Positions 8,737 to 17,473 of a DNA stretch of 64,000 nucleotides are shown here, in pieces. This stretch comes from Chryseolinea sp039930485 (GTDB taxonomy: Bacteria; Bacteroidota; Bacteroidia; Cytophagales; Cyclobacteriaceae), in the NCBI GenBank assembly GCA_039930485.1, contig JBDTTT010000003.1:31725-95724 (forward strand), read 5' to 3'. Numbering within the stretch: the first letter of the stretch is position 1; each line of letters opens with the position of its first letter. Below the pieces are notes generated by a model, which worked only from the letters and a program-made list of their open reading frames with translations, had not been told where the DNA came from and did no database searches. The position numbers and the translations under genes were made by a program.

Positions 8737-9933
8737 ATGACATCTCTCACCAAAAAAAGAATTGAATCAATTGATATACTTCGTGGTATAGTCATGGTGA
8801 TAATGGCATCGGACCATGTTCGGGATTATTTTCATATCAATGCCAATACAGATAACCCAATGAATTTGGCCACCACGACTATTCCACTTTACTTCACCCG
8901 GTGGATATCTCATTTCTGTGCACCTGTTTTCGTTTTTCTTTCGGGCAGTTCCATTTATTTACAGAGCTTGCGCAAAACCAATACCGAACTTGCTTCATTT
9001 TTAATCAAGCGCGGATTTTGGTTAATCTTAATAGAGTGTACCGTCATTTCGCTTGCCTGGACATTTAATCCACGCCTTGAGATTATTATTTTTCAGGTTA
9101 TCTGGGCCATTGGTATAAGTATGGTGATGTTGGGCTTGCTCAAGCTCGTTCGTCTTCCGCAAATAGTATTATTTATTATCGGAGTAGTCCTTGTCTTTGG
9201 ACATAACATATTAGATTTCTACGAAAAGGCTCCAGACTTTCAGTCTAATTTCTGGTGGGATTTATTTCATCATGGTGTTTTTCAGCCCTACGCTTACGCT
9301 CCTAATCGTATTGTGTTAATGGTGTATCCCTTTCCTGCATGGATGGGAGTCATGCTTTTAGGATATTGCGCAGGTTTCTTGTTTACTCCTGAAGTCTCTA
9401 CAGAAAAAAGAAAAAAGGTATTGACATGGATTGGTGTGAGTTTGATTTTGTTTTTTGTCATTCTGCGCTTCACGAATTTGTATGGTGATCCGATTAAATG
9501 GTCAATTCAGAAAAACGCAGTATATACTTTCCTTTCCTTTATCAATGTAAATAAGTATCCTCCTTCGTTACTATATCTCTGCATCACGATGGGTCCGGCA
9601 CTCATCTTGCTCGCCTTCATAGAAAATGTCAAGAATAAATTCACTGATGTAATGGTCGTGTTTGGGCGAACAGCATTCTTCTATTATATAATTCATTTAT
9701 ACTTAATTCATTTACTTACTTCTATATTATTCTTTGTGAGAGGACATAGTTTCGAAGATTCAAATAGCCCGAATCACCATCCATTTTTATTTGTTGTAGC
9801 GGGTGAAGGATATGGATTGCCGATTGTTTACCTGATATGGATTGTTGTAATAATGGCCTTGTATCCATTGTGTAAACGATATGATCAATACAAAATCAAC
9901 CATAAAGAGAAATGGTGGCTTAGTTATCTATAA
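8737..9933 (+). CDS. DUF1624 / heparan-alpha-glucosaminide N-acetyltransferase-like membrane protein
   Basis: 398 residues with about ten hydrophobic helices. The signature is at the N-terminus: RIESIDILRGIVMVIMASDH, with the Asp-Leu-Arg-Gly and the Asp-His pair typical of DUF1624 and related acyltransferase-3-like proteins. The conserved FVFLSGSS segment and the late helix with IIHLYLIHL support the fold. By family it may move acyl groups across the membrane onto sugars, but the substrate cannot be read from the sequence. It appears monocistronic. Confidence 0.85.
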   Translation: MTSLTKKRIESIDILRGIVMVIMASDHVRDYFHINANTDNPMNLATTTIPLYFTRWISHFCAPVFVFLSGSSIYLQSLRKTNTELASFLIKRGFWLILIECTVISLAWTFNPRLEIIIFQVIWAIGISMVMLGLLKLVRLPQIVLFIIGVVLVFGHNILDFYEKAPDFQSNFWWDLFHHGVFQPYAYAPNRIVLMVYPFPAWMGVMLLGYCAGFLFTPEVSTEKRKKVLTWIGVSLILFFVILRFTNLYGDPIKWSIQKNAVYTFLSFINVNKYPPSLLYLCITMGPALILLAFIENVKNKFTDVMVVFGRTAFFYYIIHLYLIHLLTSILFFVRGHSFEDSNSPNHHPFLFVVAGEGYGLPIVYLIWIVVIMALYPLCKRYDQYKINHKEKWWLSYL

Positions 9934-10153
9934 AACTCCCTTCGAAATTGTAAGATCGTCTCCACACGTTTATTAGTAGACCGTAAGACTGCTTTCTTTA
10001 TAAGAGTTAAGGATAAGTTGTCTGTAATACATGGTCGCTGGTTTATCAGTGCGATAAAGTGTAAGCCGATTAATCTTTTCTTTTCTGTGAAGTGTTTTTC
10101 ACAAAGCAGAAAAACTTTTACAGAAGCAATTCACAGATATTGAATTTCATTGG

Positions 10154-10167
10154 TGTTTCATGAAACA
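10154..10167. promoter_or_regulatory. 14-bp perfect palindrome, possible operator
   Basis: TGTTTCATGAAACA is self-complementary and lies 57 bp upstream of the ATG at 10225. A second, looser inverted repeat (TGTGAA and TTCACA) is at 10086-10103. Its binding protein is unknown. Confidence 0.35.
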
Positions 10168-10224
10168 TAAGTTGCCTCACGTTTAGCGATGTAAGGATTG
10201 GCGATTTATAAAAATGAAACTATT

Positions 10225-10689
10225 ATGTCAACACAACTTCCTGATAGAATTCTAAGAGATGGAGAATGGATGGATCTCTATTCAAATCCGCTTGAGCAAT
10301 ATTGGATTGCGACCCGCAAGAATCGTCCTGCATTTTACCCGCGATTCAATTGCAAACGTGGTTATGTGGCCAGTTGGGAAATAAAAGAGAATCGCTTATT
10401 TCTGAATGACATTGTGGGGAGTTTTGAAAAACGAATATTTTTCTTTGTAAAAAAATCAGCTTCCTGTTCATTAAAATGGTTATTTCCAAGATTGACGCAA
10501 AAGCATAAGCTGGTAAAGGCTACCTGGTTCTCAGGCAAGCTCAGAATTCCGTTAGGCAAGATGATGTTTTATGAGCACAATGGTTATGATTCACGTTTTG
10601 AGAAAGAGCAAATTATCACCGTTGATCATGGCGACATTCTCAAAGTAGTTATTCTCGACAATGTAGAACATGCATTGATTGTGCAGTAG
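10225..10689 (+). CDS. Conserved hypothetical protein
   Basis: 154 residues, no signal peptide or membrane segment, and not assigned to a family. Beta-rich content is apparent (REWDLYS-like start around LRDGEWMDLYSNPL, and a C-terminal VDHGDILKVVILDNVEHAL strand pair). The ATG at 10225 is preferred over a TTG at 10198, which has no supporting similarity. It sits alone between the DUF1624 gene and the MarR operon. Confidence 0.65.
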   Translation: MSTQLPDRILRDGEWMDLYSNPLEQYWIATRKNRPAFYPRFNCKRGYVASWEIKENRLFLNDIVGSFEKRIFFFVKKSASCSLKWLFPRLTQKHKLVKATWFSGKLRIPLGKMMFYEHNGYDSRFEKEQIITVDHGDILKVVILDNVEHALIVQ

Positions 10690-10830
10690 CGAGCTTAGTT
10701 AATTCGGTTGGTTAGTTGCATACGTTCCGGTTGTTCTGTCCGTTGAACATTTCAAGCCGCAAAATCAGAGATAGGGATAATCAGGTTTCATTGGCATTTC
10801 CTGGTCAAAGGAAGTAGTTTATAAAGTAAA

Positions 10831-10862
10831 TTTGTATATAATATGTACACATATTATATTTG
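10831..10862 (+). promoter_or_regulatory. Promoter with embedded 24-bp inverted-repeat operator of the SRPBCC-EVE-MarR operon
   Basis: TTTG (10831-10834), 20 nt, TATATTTG (10855-10862) is a full Bacteroidota promoter. The spacer and the first part of the -7 box are filled by a perfect inverted repeat: ATATAATATGT (10836-10846), AC, ACATATTATAT (10849-10859). A dimeric regulator bound here would block RNA polymerase. The MarR encoded as the third gene of the operon is the obvious candidate. Transcription should start near 10866, about 22 nt before the ATG at 10888. Confidence 0.75.
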
Positions 10863-10887
10863 AGCATATTATTAAACAAAGACCTTT

Positions 10888-11307
10888 ATGTGGACAAAAT
10901 CAAATTCAATCGTAACGAATGCCGTTACAAAGGAACAAATGTGGAAACTGTTTGCAGATGTCAATAATTGGCACACCTGGGACAACGGAGTAGAATTTGC
11001 AAAATTGGAAGGCAAGTTCGAGAAGGGGAATCATTTCATATTTCAACCGAAGGGTGGACCGAAATTGAAAATTGGAATAGAAGAAGCTATCGAAAATCAA
11101 AAATTTGTGGATTGTACTACTTTCCCATTGGCTAGAATGTATGGGGAACATCTATTGGAAGAAACACCAGGAGGCTTGAAAATAACCACAACAATGAAAG
11201 TTCAAGGTATTCTCAGTTTCCTATGGAGAAGAATAGTTGCTCAAAAAATTGTAGATGCCCTGCCAAACGATATGGAGGAACAGATAAAAGTTGCTTCAAG
11301 ATTATGA
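10888..11307 (+). CDS. SRPBCC-fold (polyketide cyclase/START-like) protein
   Basis: 139 residues. The pattern is that of a SRPBCC ligand-binding helix-grip domain: SIVTNAVTKEQMWKLFADVNNWHTWDNGV at the start, a central GGPKLKIGI strand, and a long C-terminal helix (VDALPNDMEEQIKVASRL). Such proteins bind hydrophobic ligands or act as stress-related modifiers; the ligand is unknown. It is the first gene of a three-gene operon and overlaps the EVE gene by 4 bp (ATGA). Confidence 0.85.
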   Translation: MWTKSNSIVTNAVTKEQMWKLFADVNNWHTWDNGVEFAKLEGKFEKGNHFIFQPKGGPKLKIGIEEAIENQKFVDCTTFPLARMYGEHLLEETPGGLKITTTMKVQGILSFLWRRIVAQKIVDALPNDMEEQIKVASRL

Positions 11308-11753
11308 GTGAAGTAAAATACTGGATTGCCTCAATCTCAAAAGAGCATACTAAACGGGGAGTGGCTGGAAACTTTATTCAAGTTTGTCGTGGAAAGCAAG
11401 CACCGTTAAATCGAATGAAGAAGGGAGACTATTTGGTTGTTTACTCTTCGAAATTGTCGATGGAAGGAAATGAAAAATGCCAGGCATTTACAGCTTTAGG
11501 AAAAGTTAGCGATGATGAAGCGTATTCATTTCAGATGACTGAAAGTTTCACACCTTTTAGACGAAATATTGAATTTTTTGAGTGTGAAGAGACCTCCATC
11601 ATTCCTTTGATTAATGACCTTGGATTTATTTCAAATAAAAAATCCTGGGGATATCCATTTCGTTTTGGTTTCTTTGAAATTAAAGAAAAAAAGGATTTTG
11701 ACCTTATTACTTCTAAAATGCTGAAAGATGAAATCGCCAGACAATACCTTTAG
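11304..11753 (+). CDS. EVE domain protein
   Basis: 149 residues forming a single EVE (PUA-like) domain: KYWIASISKEHTKRGVAGNF at the N-terminus, KGDYLVVYSSK, an aromatic-cage segment, and KKSWGYPFRFGFFEI at the end. EVE domains bind modified bases in DNA or RNA. The ATG at 11304 overlaps the SRPBCC stop, and the gene overlaps the MarR gene by 26 bp at its end, so the three genes are probably translated together. Confidence 0.88.
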   Translation: MSEVKYWIASISKEHTKRGVAGNFIQVCRGKQAPLNRMKKGDYLVVYSSKLSMEGNEKCQAFTALGKVSDDEAYSFQMTESFTPFRRNIEFFECEETSIIPLINDLGFISNKKSWGYPFRFGFFEIKEKKDFDLITSKMLKDEIARQYL

Positions 11754-12198
11754 TGTCGAAAAACCGGAAGAGAGTTCCGGCTTTTTATTGTGGCAGGTAA
11801 CAAACCTCTGGCAAAGAGAAATAAAGAAGGCACTGGAGCAATTCGGATTAACACATTCGCAATTTGTTTTAATGGCCAGCATTCATTGGTTGACATTACA
11901 CAAGCAGGAGGTAACACAAATTGTATTATCTGATCACACTAAAATTGATCCAATGACAACGTCCACTGTTTTAAGAACATTGCAGCAAAAAGGATTCATT
12001 CAGCGACAGGAACACGCAACGGATACCAGGGCTAAGACAGTTGAACTTACAGAAGAGGGAAAGAAAGTGGTTAAGAAAGCGGTAATCACAGTTGAGAAGT
12101 TTGATACTATGTTCTTTTCATCATTAGGTAAAAAGACAACCGAATTGAACAAGAATCTTTTGATTTTACTAAGGCAAAAGACGCATGGCAATGAATGA
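11728..12198 (+). CDS. MarR family transcriptional regulator
   Basis: 156 residues with the MarR winged helix: FGLTHSQFVLMASIHWL, a recognition helix region MTTSTVLRTLQQKGFIQR, and the wing HATDTRAKTVELTEEGKK. It is the last gene of the SRPBCC-EVE-MarR operon, overlapping EVE by 26 bp. It is inferred to repress the operon through the 24-bp inverted repeat in the promoter at 10831-10862. A MarR ligand may be the same small hydrophobic molecule handled by the SRPBCC protein, but this is speculation. Confidence 0.92.
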   Translation: MKSPDNTFSVEKPEESSGFLLWQVTNLWQREIKKALEQFGLTHSQFVLMASIHWLTLHKQEVTQIVLSDHTKIDPMTTSTVLRTLQQKGFIQRQEHATDTRAKTVELTEEGKKVVKKAVITVEKFDTMFFSSLGKKTTELNKNLLILLRQKTHGNE

Positions 12199-12305
12199 AT
12201 AGAACGCCCTAACGGTTGTCTTCACTATAATTTTCGATGTATTTCGTAAACGCGTAGCGGGAATCCCACTATTTTTTTATTTTCGAGCGTCTAATTCTCT
12301 ATTAT

Positions 12306-15300
12306 ATGCTTCGTTTGCTGATATGTACCGTTGGTATCGTGTTGTCTTTTACATCGATTGCTCAGAAAATCCCGCTTATTGACGCTGCCGAGGTAATAGG
12401 CCAAGGCAAAACACTTTATGATTCCGGGAAGTATGCTGAAGCAATCAAGCAATATTTAACCATTCCAAAGCGAGACACTGCCTATGTGGATATGCTCGCA
12501 GAATTGGCAATTACCTACACAGCCAACGAAGAATATGATAAGGCAATTGCGACAACAGAAGAAGCTTTAAAGTTTACCTCTATTCACCGCCCGCACCTGC
12601 TTCGTTCTCGTGCTATTGCAATGGATAAAAAAGGAGAATATGATCAATCGGTTGTCCTTTTCAATCAAGCCATCGAAGAATATCCATTCGATTTTTCCTT
12701 GATCTATAATCTTGGCATAACGTATTACAATCATAAAGAGTACGACAAAGCACGAGATTGTTTTTTCAGGACTCTAAAATTAAATCCCTTTCATTCGGGT
12801 TCTCATCTTAATCTTGGAAGACTCTCAGCAGCACAAGGTAAGAAGGCACACGCCATGCTGTCATTGGGCTTATATATGGGCATTAACAATAGCGCTAACC
12901 AATGGCTTGTTTTTATTGAGAAATTTGTGTCGAATGAATATCAGGAAGAAAATACTATTCCGTTTACCGGAAAGAATGCATTCGACAAAGTTGATCAGAT
13001 CATCAAATCAAAAATAGCGCTGGACAAAAACTACAAATCAGCTGTTGATTTTGACGCCAATCTTGTAAAACAATACCAAATCCTTTTTGATCAGCTCAAC
13101 ACGGTTAACACTTCTGTTGATGATCCTTGGGTAACATTTTACATGCCCATATACTCCGCACTGAAAGAGCAAAATGCTATCGAACCTTTCCTCTACCATA
13201 TTCTTTCGTCTGTAAAAGGCGATCAAGTAAAAAAATGGCTGAAGAAAAATGACAAGCGAATGGACGTATTCTTTACACTAACCAATACCACGCTTAAAAA
13301 AGGACGGGAAGAACTTATCGCCCCTGCAACATTGGGATTTGATAAGCCCGTAAAGGCGTGGTATGATACTAACAATAAACTTGAAGCTCTTGGTAACAAA
13401 GATGGGAGTAATACGCGCAATGGTCATTGGATTTATTTTCATGACAATGGGCAGCGCTCTGCAGAAGGTAGCTATGATGATAAAGGAGTAAAAAGAGATG
13501 TGTGGAAATTCTACAGATCAAATGGAACGGTTAAAAGTATTGAAGACTATCGCACGGGAGAAGTCACTACCTACTTTGAAGATTTTAGCCGCAACCAGCA
13601 TTTCTTTTTGAAAGATGAGAAGACACAAGGCGAAGTTGAAATATATTCTTTGTGTGGTGCGTTAGAGGAAAAACTGGGATATGATCAGGACAAACGAAAA
13701 GGGCCGGGCGCTTCTTACTACAGCAACGGTGCAGTGAATATTCAATATCAATATGCTGATGATAAACTCACAGGAGAATACATTCAATATTATGAAGATG
13801 GAAAATTGAAAAGTAAATCGAATTATAAGGAAGGGCTATTAGAAGGAAATTTCATTTCATATTATCAGAATGGAAAAATAAAAACGGGAGGTGCTTATGT
13901 GAAGGATGAAGCAAATGGACCATGGAAATACTTTTATTTTAATGGCAAGCTGGAGAAAACAGGAGCCTACAAAAATGGAAAAGGCGAAGGAGAATGGATT
14001 TTTTATAACAACCGCGGACAGGTCTTTGGTAAACGTATGCTGGTAAATGGAGAAATAAATGGAGAGGATGTAACGTACAACAATGAGAAAATTCATTTTA
14101 TCAATACTTATAAAAACGGATTGTTGATCAAGGTTGTCTATCTTGATAAGAATGGAAAGGAACTGGGTAGTTATGGAAATGACAAGGGGAATTTCAACAG
14201 TAAACAATTTTACTCAACAGGCCAGTTGAATGGTGAAGGTGCCTACACAAAAGGAAAGCAAAGTGGTCTATGGAAATACTATTACCGCGAAGGTGGTAAA
14301 CTAAGTGAGTATAGTTATGTAGATAATCAAATTCAGGGTGAAGGGATTGAATTTTTTAAATCCGGTGGAAAGAAATACGTTTCAAACTATGTTGATGGTG
14401 AACGGGATGGTTACTTTCAGGAGTTCTATCCTCATGGACAAGTGAAACATGAGGGTTGGTTTCAAATAGGCGAACGTCAGCAACAATGGATGGATTATTA
14501 TCCCGATGGTGTAATTGAGTCAGATTATTATTATTTGAATGGTGATTTTCACAGCACATGTTACGACTTTAACACGGATGGTAAAATGTATTTGGCAACT
14601 CAATATGATAAAGGTAGTGCACTTGACGCAATGCATTACAATGAAAAAGGCGAAGCGATTACCCGCAAGAAAAAAGAAAACAATAGTGTGATACTTGAAA
14701 CGCAATACACTTCAGGCAAACCACAATCGAAATTAAATATTTTATGTGGTGAGTATTCCAATACAGTTACCAAATGGTTTCCGGATGGAAAGATATTCTA
14801 TACCTATACTTTGTTTGGAGGAAGAAGACATGGAGCATATCAATATAATTGCCCAAATGGACAGTTCGAATTGAAGGGTAACTATGTTCGGGGAACCCAG
14901 GAAGGATGGTGGGAAGGTTACTATTATAACGGTAAAAAGGATTATGAAGGAAAATACCTGCAAGGTGAACAAGACAGCACCTGGATATACTATTTTTTAA
15001 AAGGAGGCATTGCTTCTACATCAGAGTTTAAAGATGATGAGCGTGAAGGATTAACTCAACTATACAGTGCGGATGGGAAAGTAGCATTGGAAAAAATGTA
15101 TGCTCACGGGGATTTGTTGTCCTATCGTTCAGTTGTTGACAATACTCCTGGTGAATGGATTCCGTTCACTGGAGATGCATCCATTGTAGTGAAATATTCA
15201 AATGGCAAAACGGCTTACGAGGAGAACTATAAGAAGGGTGTATTAGATGGTGTAAGAAAAGTTTATTTTTCGAGCGGACAATTGTACAGCGAATATCACT

Positions 15301-15539
15301 ATGCATTGGGTGACTTTACCGGACCTTATGTATTATACTATCCTAACGGAAAAGTTTTGGAAAAAGGAGAATATAAACTGGATCAATTGAATGGCTTGAT
15401 AGAGTGGTTTAATGAAAATGGTTCATTAAATCATACGGAAAATTATTTATTGGGATCTCGTCAGGGAAAATCGACCTGGTATGAGAAAGGGGTAAAGGTG
15501 AAAGAATTTAATTTTTGGGGAGGAATGACAGATGAGTAA
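12306..15539 (+). CDS. Secreted TPR and YwqK/MORN_2 repeat protein
   Basis: 1077 residues. It has a signal peptide (LLICTVGIVLSFTSIAQ), then three or four TPR units at about 30-190 (GKYAEAIKQYL, EEYDKAIATTEEAL, NLGITYYNHKEYDKARDCFF), a linker, and from about residue 370 to the end at least twenty tandem YwqK/MORN_2 repeats of about 23 residues (core pattern YY.NG.....G.Y..G...G.W). It is probably a large periplasmic or cell-surface beta-rich protein; the target is unknown. It overlaps the following DUF3857 gene by 8 bp. Confidence 0.85.
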   Translation: MLRLLICTVGIVLSFTSIAQKIPLIDAAEVIGQGKTLYDSGKYAEAIKQYLTIPKRDTAYVDMLAELAITYTANEEYDKAIATTEEALKFTSIHRPHLLRSRAIAMDKKGEYDQSVVLFNQAIEEYPFDFSLIYNLGITYYNHKEYDKARDCFFRTLKLNPFHSGSHLNLGRLSAAQGKKAHAMLSLGLYMGINNSANQWLVFIEKFVSNEYQEENTIPFTGKNAFDKVDQIIKSKIALDKNYKSAVDFDANLVKQYQILFDQLNTVNTSVDDPWVTFYMPIYSALKEQNAIEPFLYHILSSVKGDQVKKWLKKNDKRMDVFFTLTNTTLKKGREELIAPATLGFDKPVKAWYDTNNKLEALGNKDGSNTRNGHWIYFHDNGQRSAEGSYDDKGVKRDVWKFYRSNGTVKSIEDYRTGEVTTYFEDFSRNQHFFLKDEKTQGEVEIYSLCGALEEKLGYDQDKRKGPGASYYSNGAVNIQYQYADDKLTGEYIQYYEDGKLKSKSNYKEGLLEGNFISYYQNGKIKTGGAYVKDEANGPWKYFYFNGKLEKTGAYKNGKGEGEWIFYNNRGQVFGKRMLVNGEINGEDVTYNNEKIHFINTYKNGLLIKVVYLDKNGKELGSYGNDKGNFNSKQFYSTGQLNGEGAYTKGKQSGLWKYYYREGGKLSEYSYVDNQIQGEGIEFFKSGGKKYVSNYVDGERDGYFQEFYPHGQVKHEGWFQIGERQQQWMDYYPDGVIESDYYYLNGDFHSTCYDFNTDGKMYLATQYDKGSALDAMHYNEKGEAITRKKKENNSVILETQYTSGKPQSKLNILCGEYSNTVTKWFPDGKIFYTYTLFGGRRHGAYQYNCPNGQFELKGNYVRGTQEGWWEGYYYNGKKDYEGKYLQGEQDSTWIYYFLKGGIASTSEFKDDEREGLTQLYSADGKVALEKMYAHGDLLSYRSVVDNTPGEWIPFTGDASIVVKYSNGKTAYEENYKKGVLDGVRKVYFSSGQLYSEYHYALGDFTGPYVLYYPNGKVLEKGEYKLDQLNGLIEWFNENGSLNHTENYLLGSRQGKSTWYEKGVKVKEFNFWGGMTDE

Positions 15540-17472
15540 GATGAAAAAAACAGAAGGACTGGCAATTGCTTTTCTTTTTTTTGCAGCGTTAACCAGTCAA
15601 GCACAGAATGTTGATCTGTGGCAACAGAACAAAACCAAGTTTCCGGATGAGCCTGCCGTTTTTGTAGAGCGATCTGAAGTAATGACCATTTCTATTAAAG
15701 GAGATTCATTAGATGTGTACTCCGACCAGAAAGAAGATATACTTCATTTAAAAGAGCAAACCGAGGGTTTTTCAAGTCGTCATGTTTATGGTTCGCATTT
15801 TAATCAGGTCAAAGATATCAAAGCCAAAACATTGGTGTGGGATAAGAGCCGTTACAAGGAAATGAATGTGTCTGATTTTAAAAAGAAGAGCGATCGCGAT
15901 GACGGAATTTTCTACGATGATTCCTATTACTATACATTCAACTTTCCATCTATTGCATCGCACAACCGTACACAACTTGAGTATCGCACATTGGTAAAAG
16001 ATCCCAAGTTTGTGTCAGGGTTTATTTTCAGCAGCTATTTGCCTCAGGCAAAATCTTCTTTCACCATTAAGGCAGCGAAAGAGGTTGAGCTCTTTTATCA
16101 AGTGCTGAATGATAAGCAAGGAAATATTCAATTTAAGAAGTACGAAAAAGGCGGAACTGTTTTCTATGAATGGACAGCGCAGGATTTGCTTCCGTTGAAG
16201 CGTGATGATGGAAGTCCATCAATCCGATATTACGCTCCTCATGTTATTTGCTACATCAAATCCTATACAACAAAGAAAGGCAAGGTAAATATGCTCTCTA
16301 ATGTTGATGATTTATATCGCTGGTATTATTCTTTTATTGAAAATCTAAACAAAGAAACATCCTTTGAATTGACGGCTGTGGTCGAAAAAATTAAGAGTGA
16401 GAGCAAGACAGAAGAAGATATAGTGAAGAATGTTTTTTACTGGGTGCAGGCAAACATCCAATACATTGCGTTTGAAGAAGGTATGCGTGGCTTTATTCCG
16501 CATAATGGAAATTATGTTTGCGAGAAACGCTATGGCGATTGCAAAGACATGGCGAACCTCATTGTGAATATGCTGGACCTTGCAGGAGTAAAAGCATATC
16601 ACACCTGGATTGGCACACGTGATCTACCCTATAAATACTCTGATGTGCCTACGCCATTAGTGGATAACCACATGATTGCAACGTATAAAACAAAAGACGG
16701 GCAGTATATTTTTCTGGATGGCACCGGTGATCATACAAAGTTTGGTCTCCCATCTTCTATGATCCAGGGAAAGGAAGCGCTAATTGCGATCGACCGTGAT
16801 CATTATGAAATCAAGACTGTTCCGGAGATTGCAAAGGAGAAAAATATCATGACCGACTCAATCTCCATTACATTAAGTGAAAATCAAATGATAGCCAAGG
16901 GAACGACTACACTTCAGGGTTATCCGAAGGTATTTGGCGGATATGAACTGGATCGTGCCGGTAAAGATGATGTAAAGAAATACGTCACCAAACTGATCGG
17001 AAGAGGAAGTAATAAATTTTACCTGGATGATTATTCTCTTTTTAATTTAGAGAACAATGATCGCCCAACAAAAATTAGGTATACGTTTCGCATAGCTGAT
17101 TATTTTCAAGTGATTGGTGATGAAATGTATGTGAACCTGAATCTGAATAAGGACTATTACAACTCCTTTATTAATGTAGCTTCCCGCAAAACCCCAAAAG
17201 AATCGGATTATAAATACATCAAAGAAGAGTTTTATTCAATGACTATCCCAGATGGATATGGTGTAGAGTATCTTCCTCCAAGCAAAAAATTCGATAGCGA
17301 CCTCTTAGGTTATAACATAGAATATAAGCAGAATGGCAATGTAATTTTATTCACCAAAACCTTTTACTTGAATTACCTGCTTATGCAACCAAGCCAATTC
17401 AATGACTGGAATGACGCTGTAAAACGTGTGAGCGAAGAGTATAAAGAATCCATTATCCTGAAAAAGAAATAA
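15532..17472 (+). CDS. DUF3857 and transglutaminase-like domain protein
   Basis: 646 residues with a signal peptide (ending TSQAQN), an N-terminal DUF3857 domain (about 50-240), a transglutaminase-like core (about 295-400) and a C-terminal beta domain (DUF3858-like). The catalytic triad is visible: Cys337 in RYGDCKDMANL, His380 in LVDNHMIA and Asp396 in IFLDGTGDH. It is probably a periplasmic protease or cross-linking enzyme of the papain-like fold. The start at 15532 overlaps the TPR/MORN_2 gene stop. Its inactive-looking paralogue starts 1 nt after its stop. Confidence 0.9.
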   Translation: MSKMKKTEGLAIAFLFFAALTSQAQNVDLWQQNKTKFPDEPAVFVERSEVMTISIKGDSLDVYSDQKEDILHLKEQTEGFSSRHVYGSHFNQVKDIKAKTLVWDKSRYKEMNVSDFKKKSDRDDGIFYDDSYYYTFNFPSIASHNRTQLEYRTLVKDPKFVSGFIFSSYLPQAKSSFTIKAAKEVELFYQVLNDKQGNIQFKKYEKGGTVFYEWTAQDLLPLKRDDGSPSIRYYAPHVICYIKSYTTKKGKVNMLSNVDDLYRWYYSFIENLNKETSFELTAVVEKIKSESKTEEDIVKNVFYWVQANIQYIAFEEGMRGFIPHNGNYVCEKRYGDCKDMANLIVNMLDLAGVKAYHTWIGTRDLPYKYSDVPTPLVDNHMIATYKTKDGQYIFLDGTGDHTKFGLPSSMIQGKEALIAIDRDHYEIKTVPEIAKEKNIMTDSISITLSENQMIAKGTTTLQGYPKVFGGYELDRAGKDDVKKYVTKLIGRGSNKFYLDDYSLFNLENNDRPTKIRYTFRIADYFQVIGDEMYVNLNLNKDYYNSFINVASRKTPKESDYKYIKEEFYSMTIPDGYGVEYLPPSKKFDSDLLGYNIEYKQNGNVILFTKTFYLNYLLMQPSQFNDWNDAVKRVSEEYKESIILKKK

Positions 17473-17473
17473 T

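Noticed and set aside
14356..14559. Minus-strand His/Asn-rich frame inside the MORN_2 gene
   Set aside because: Its composition is the reverse reading of the repetitive MORN_2 codons, not an independent gene.
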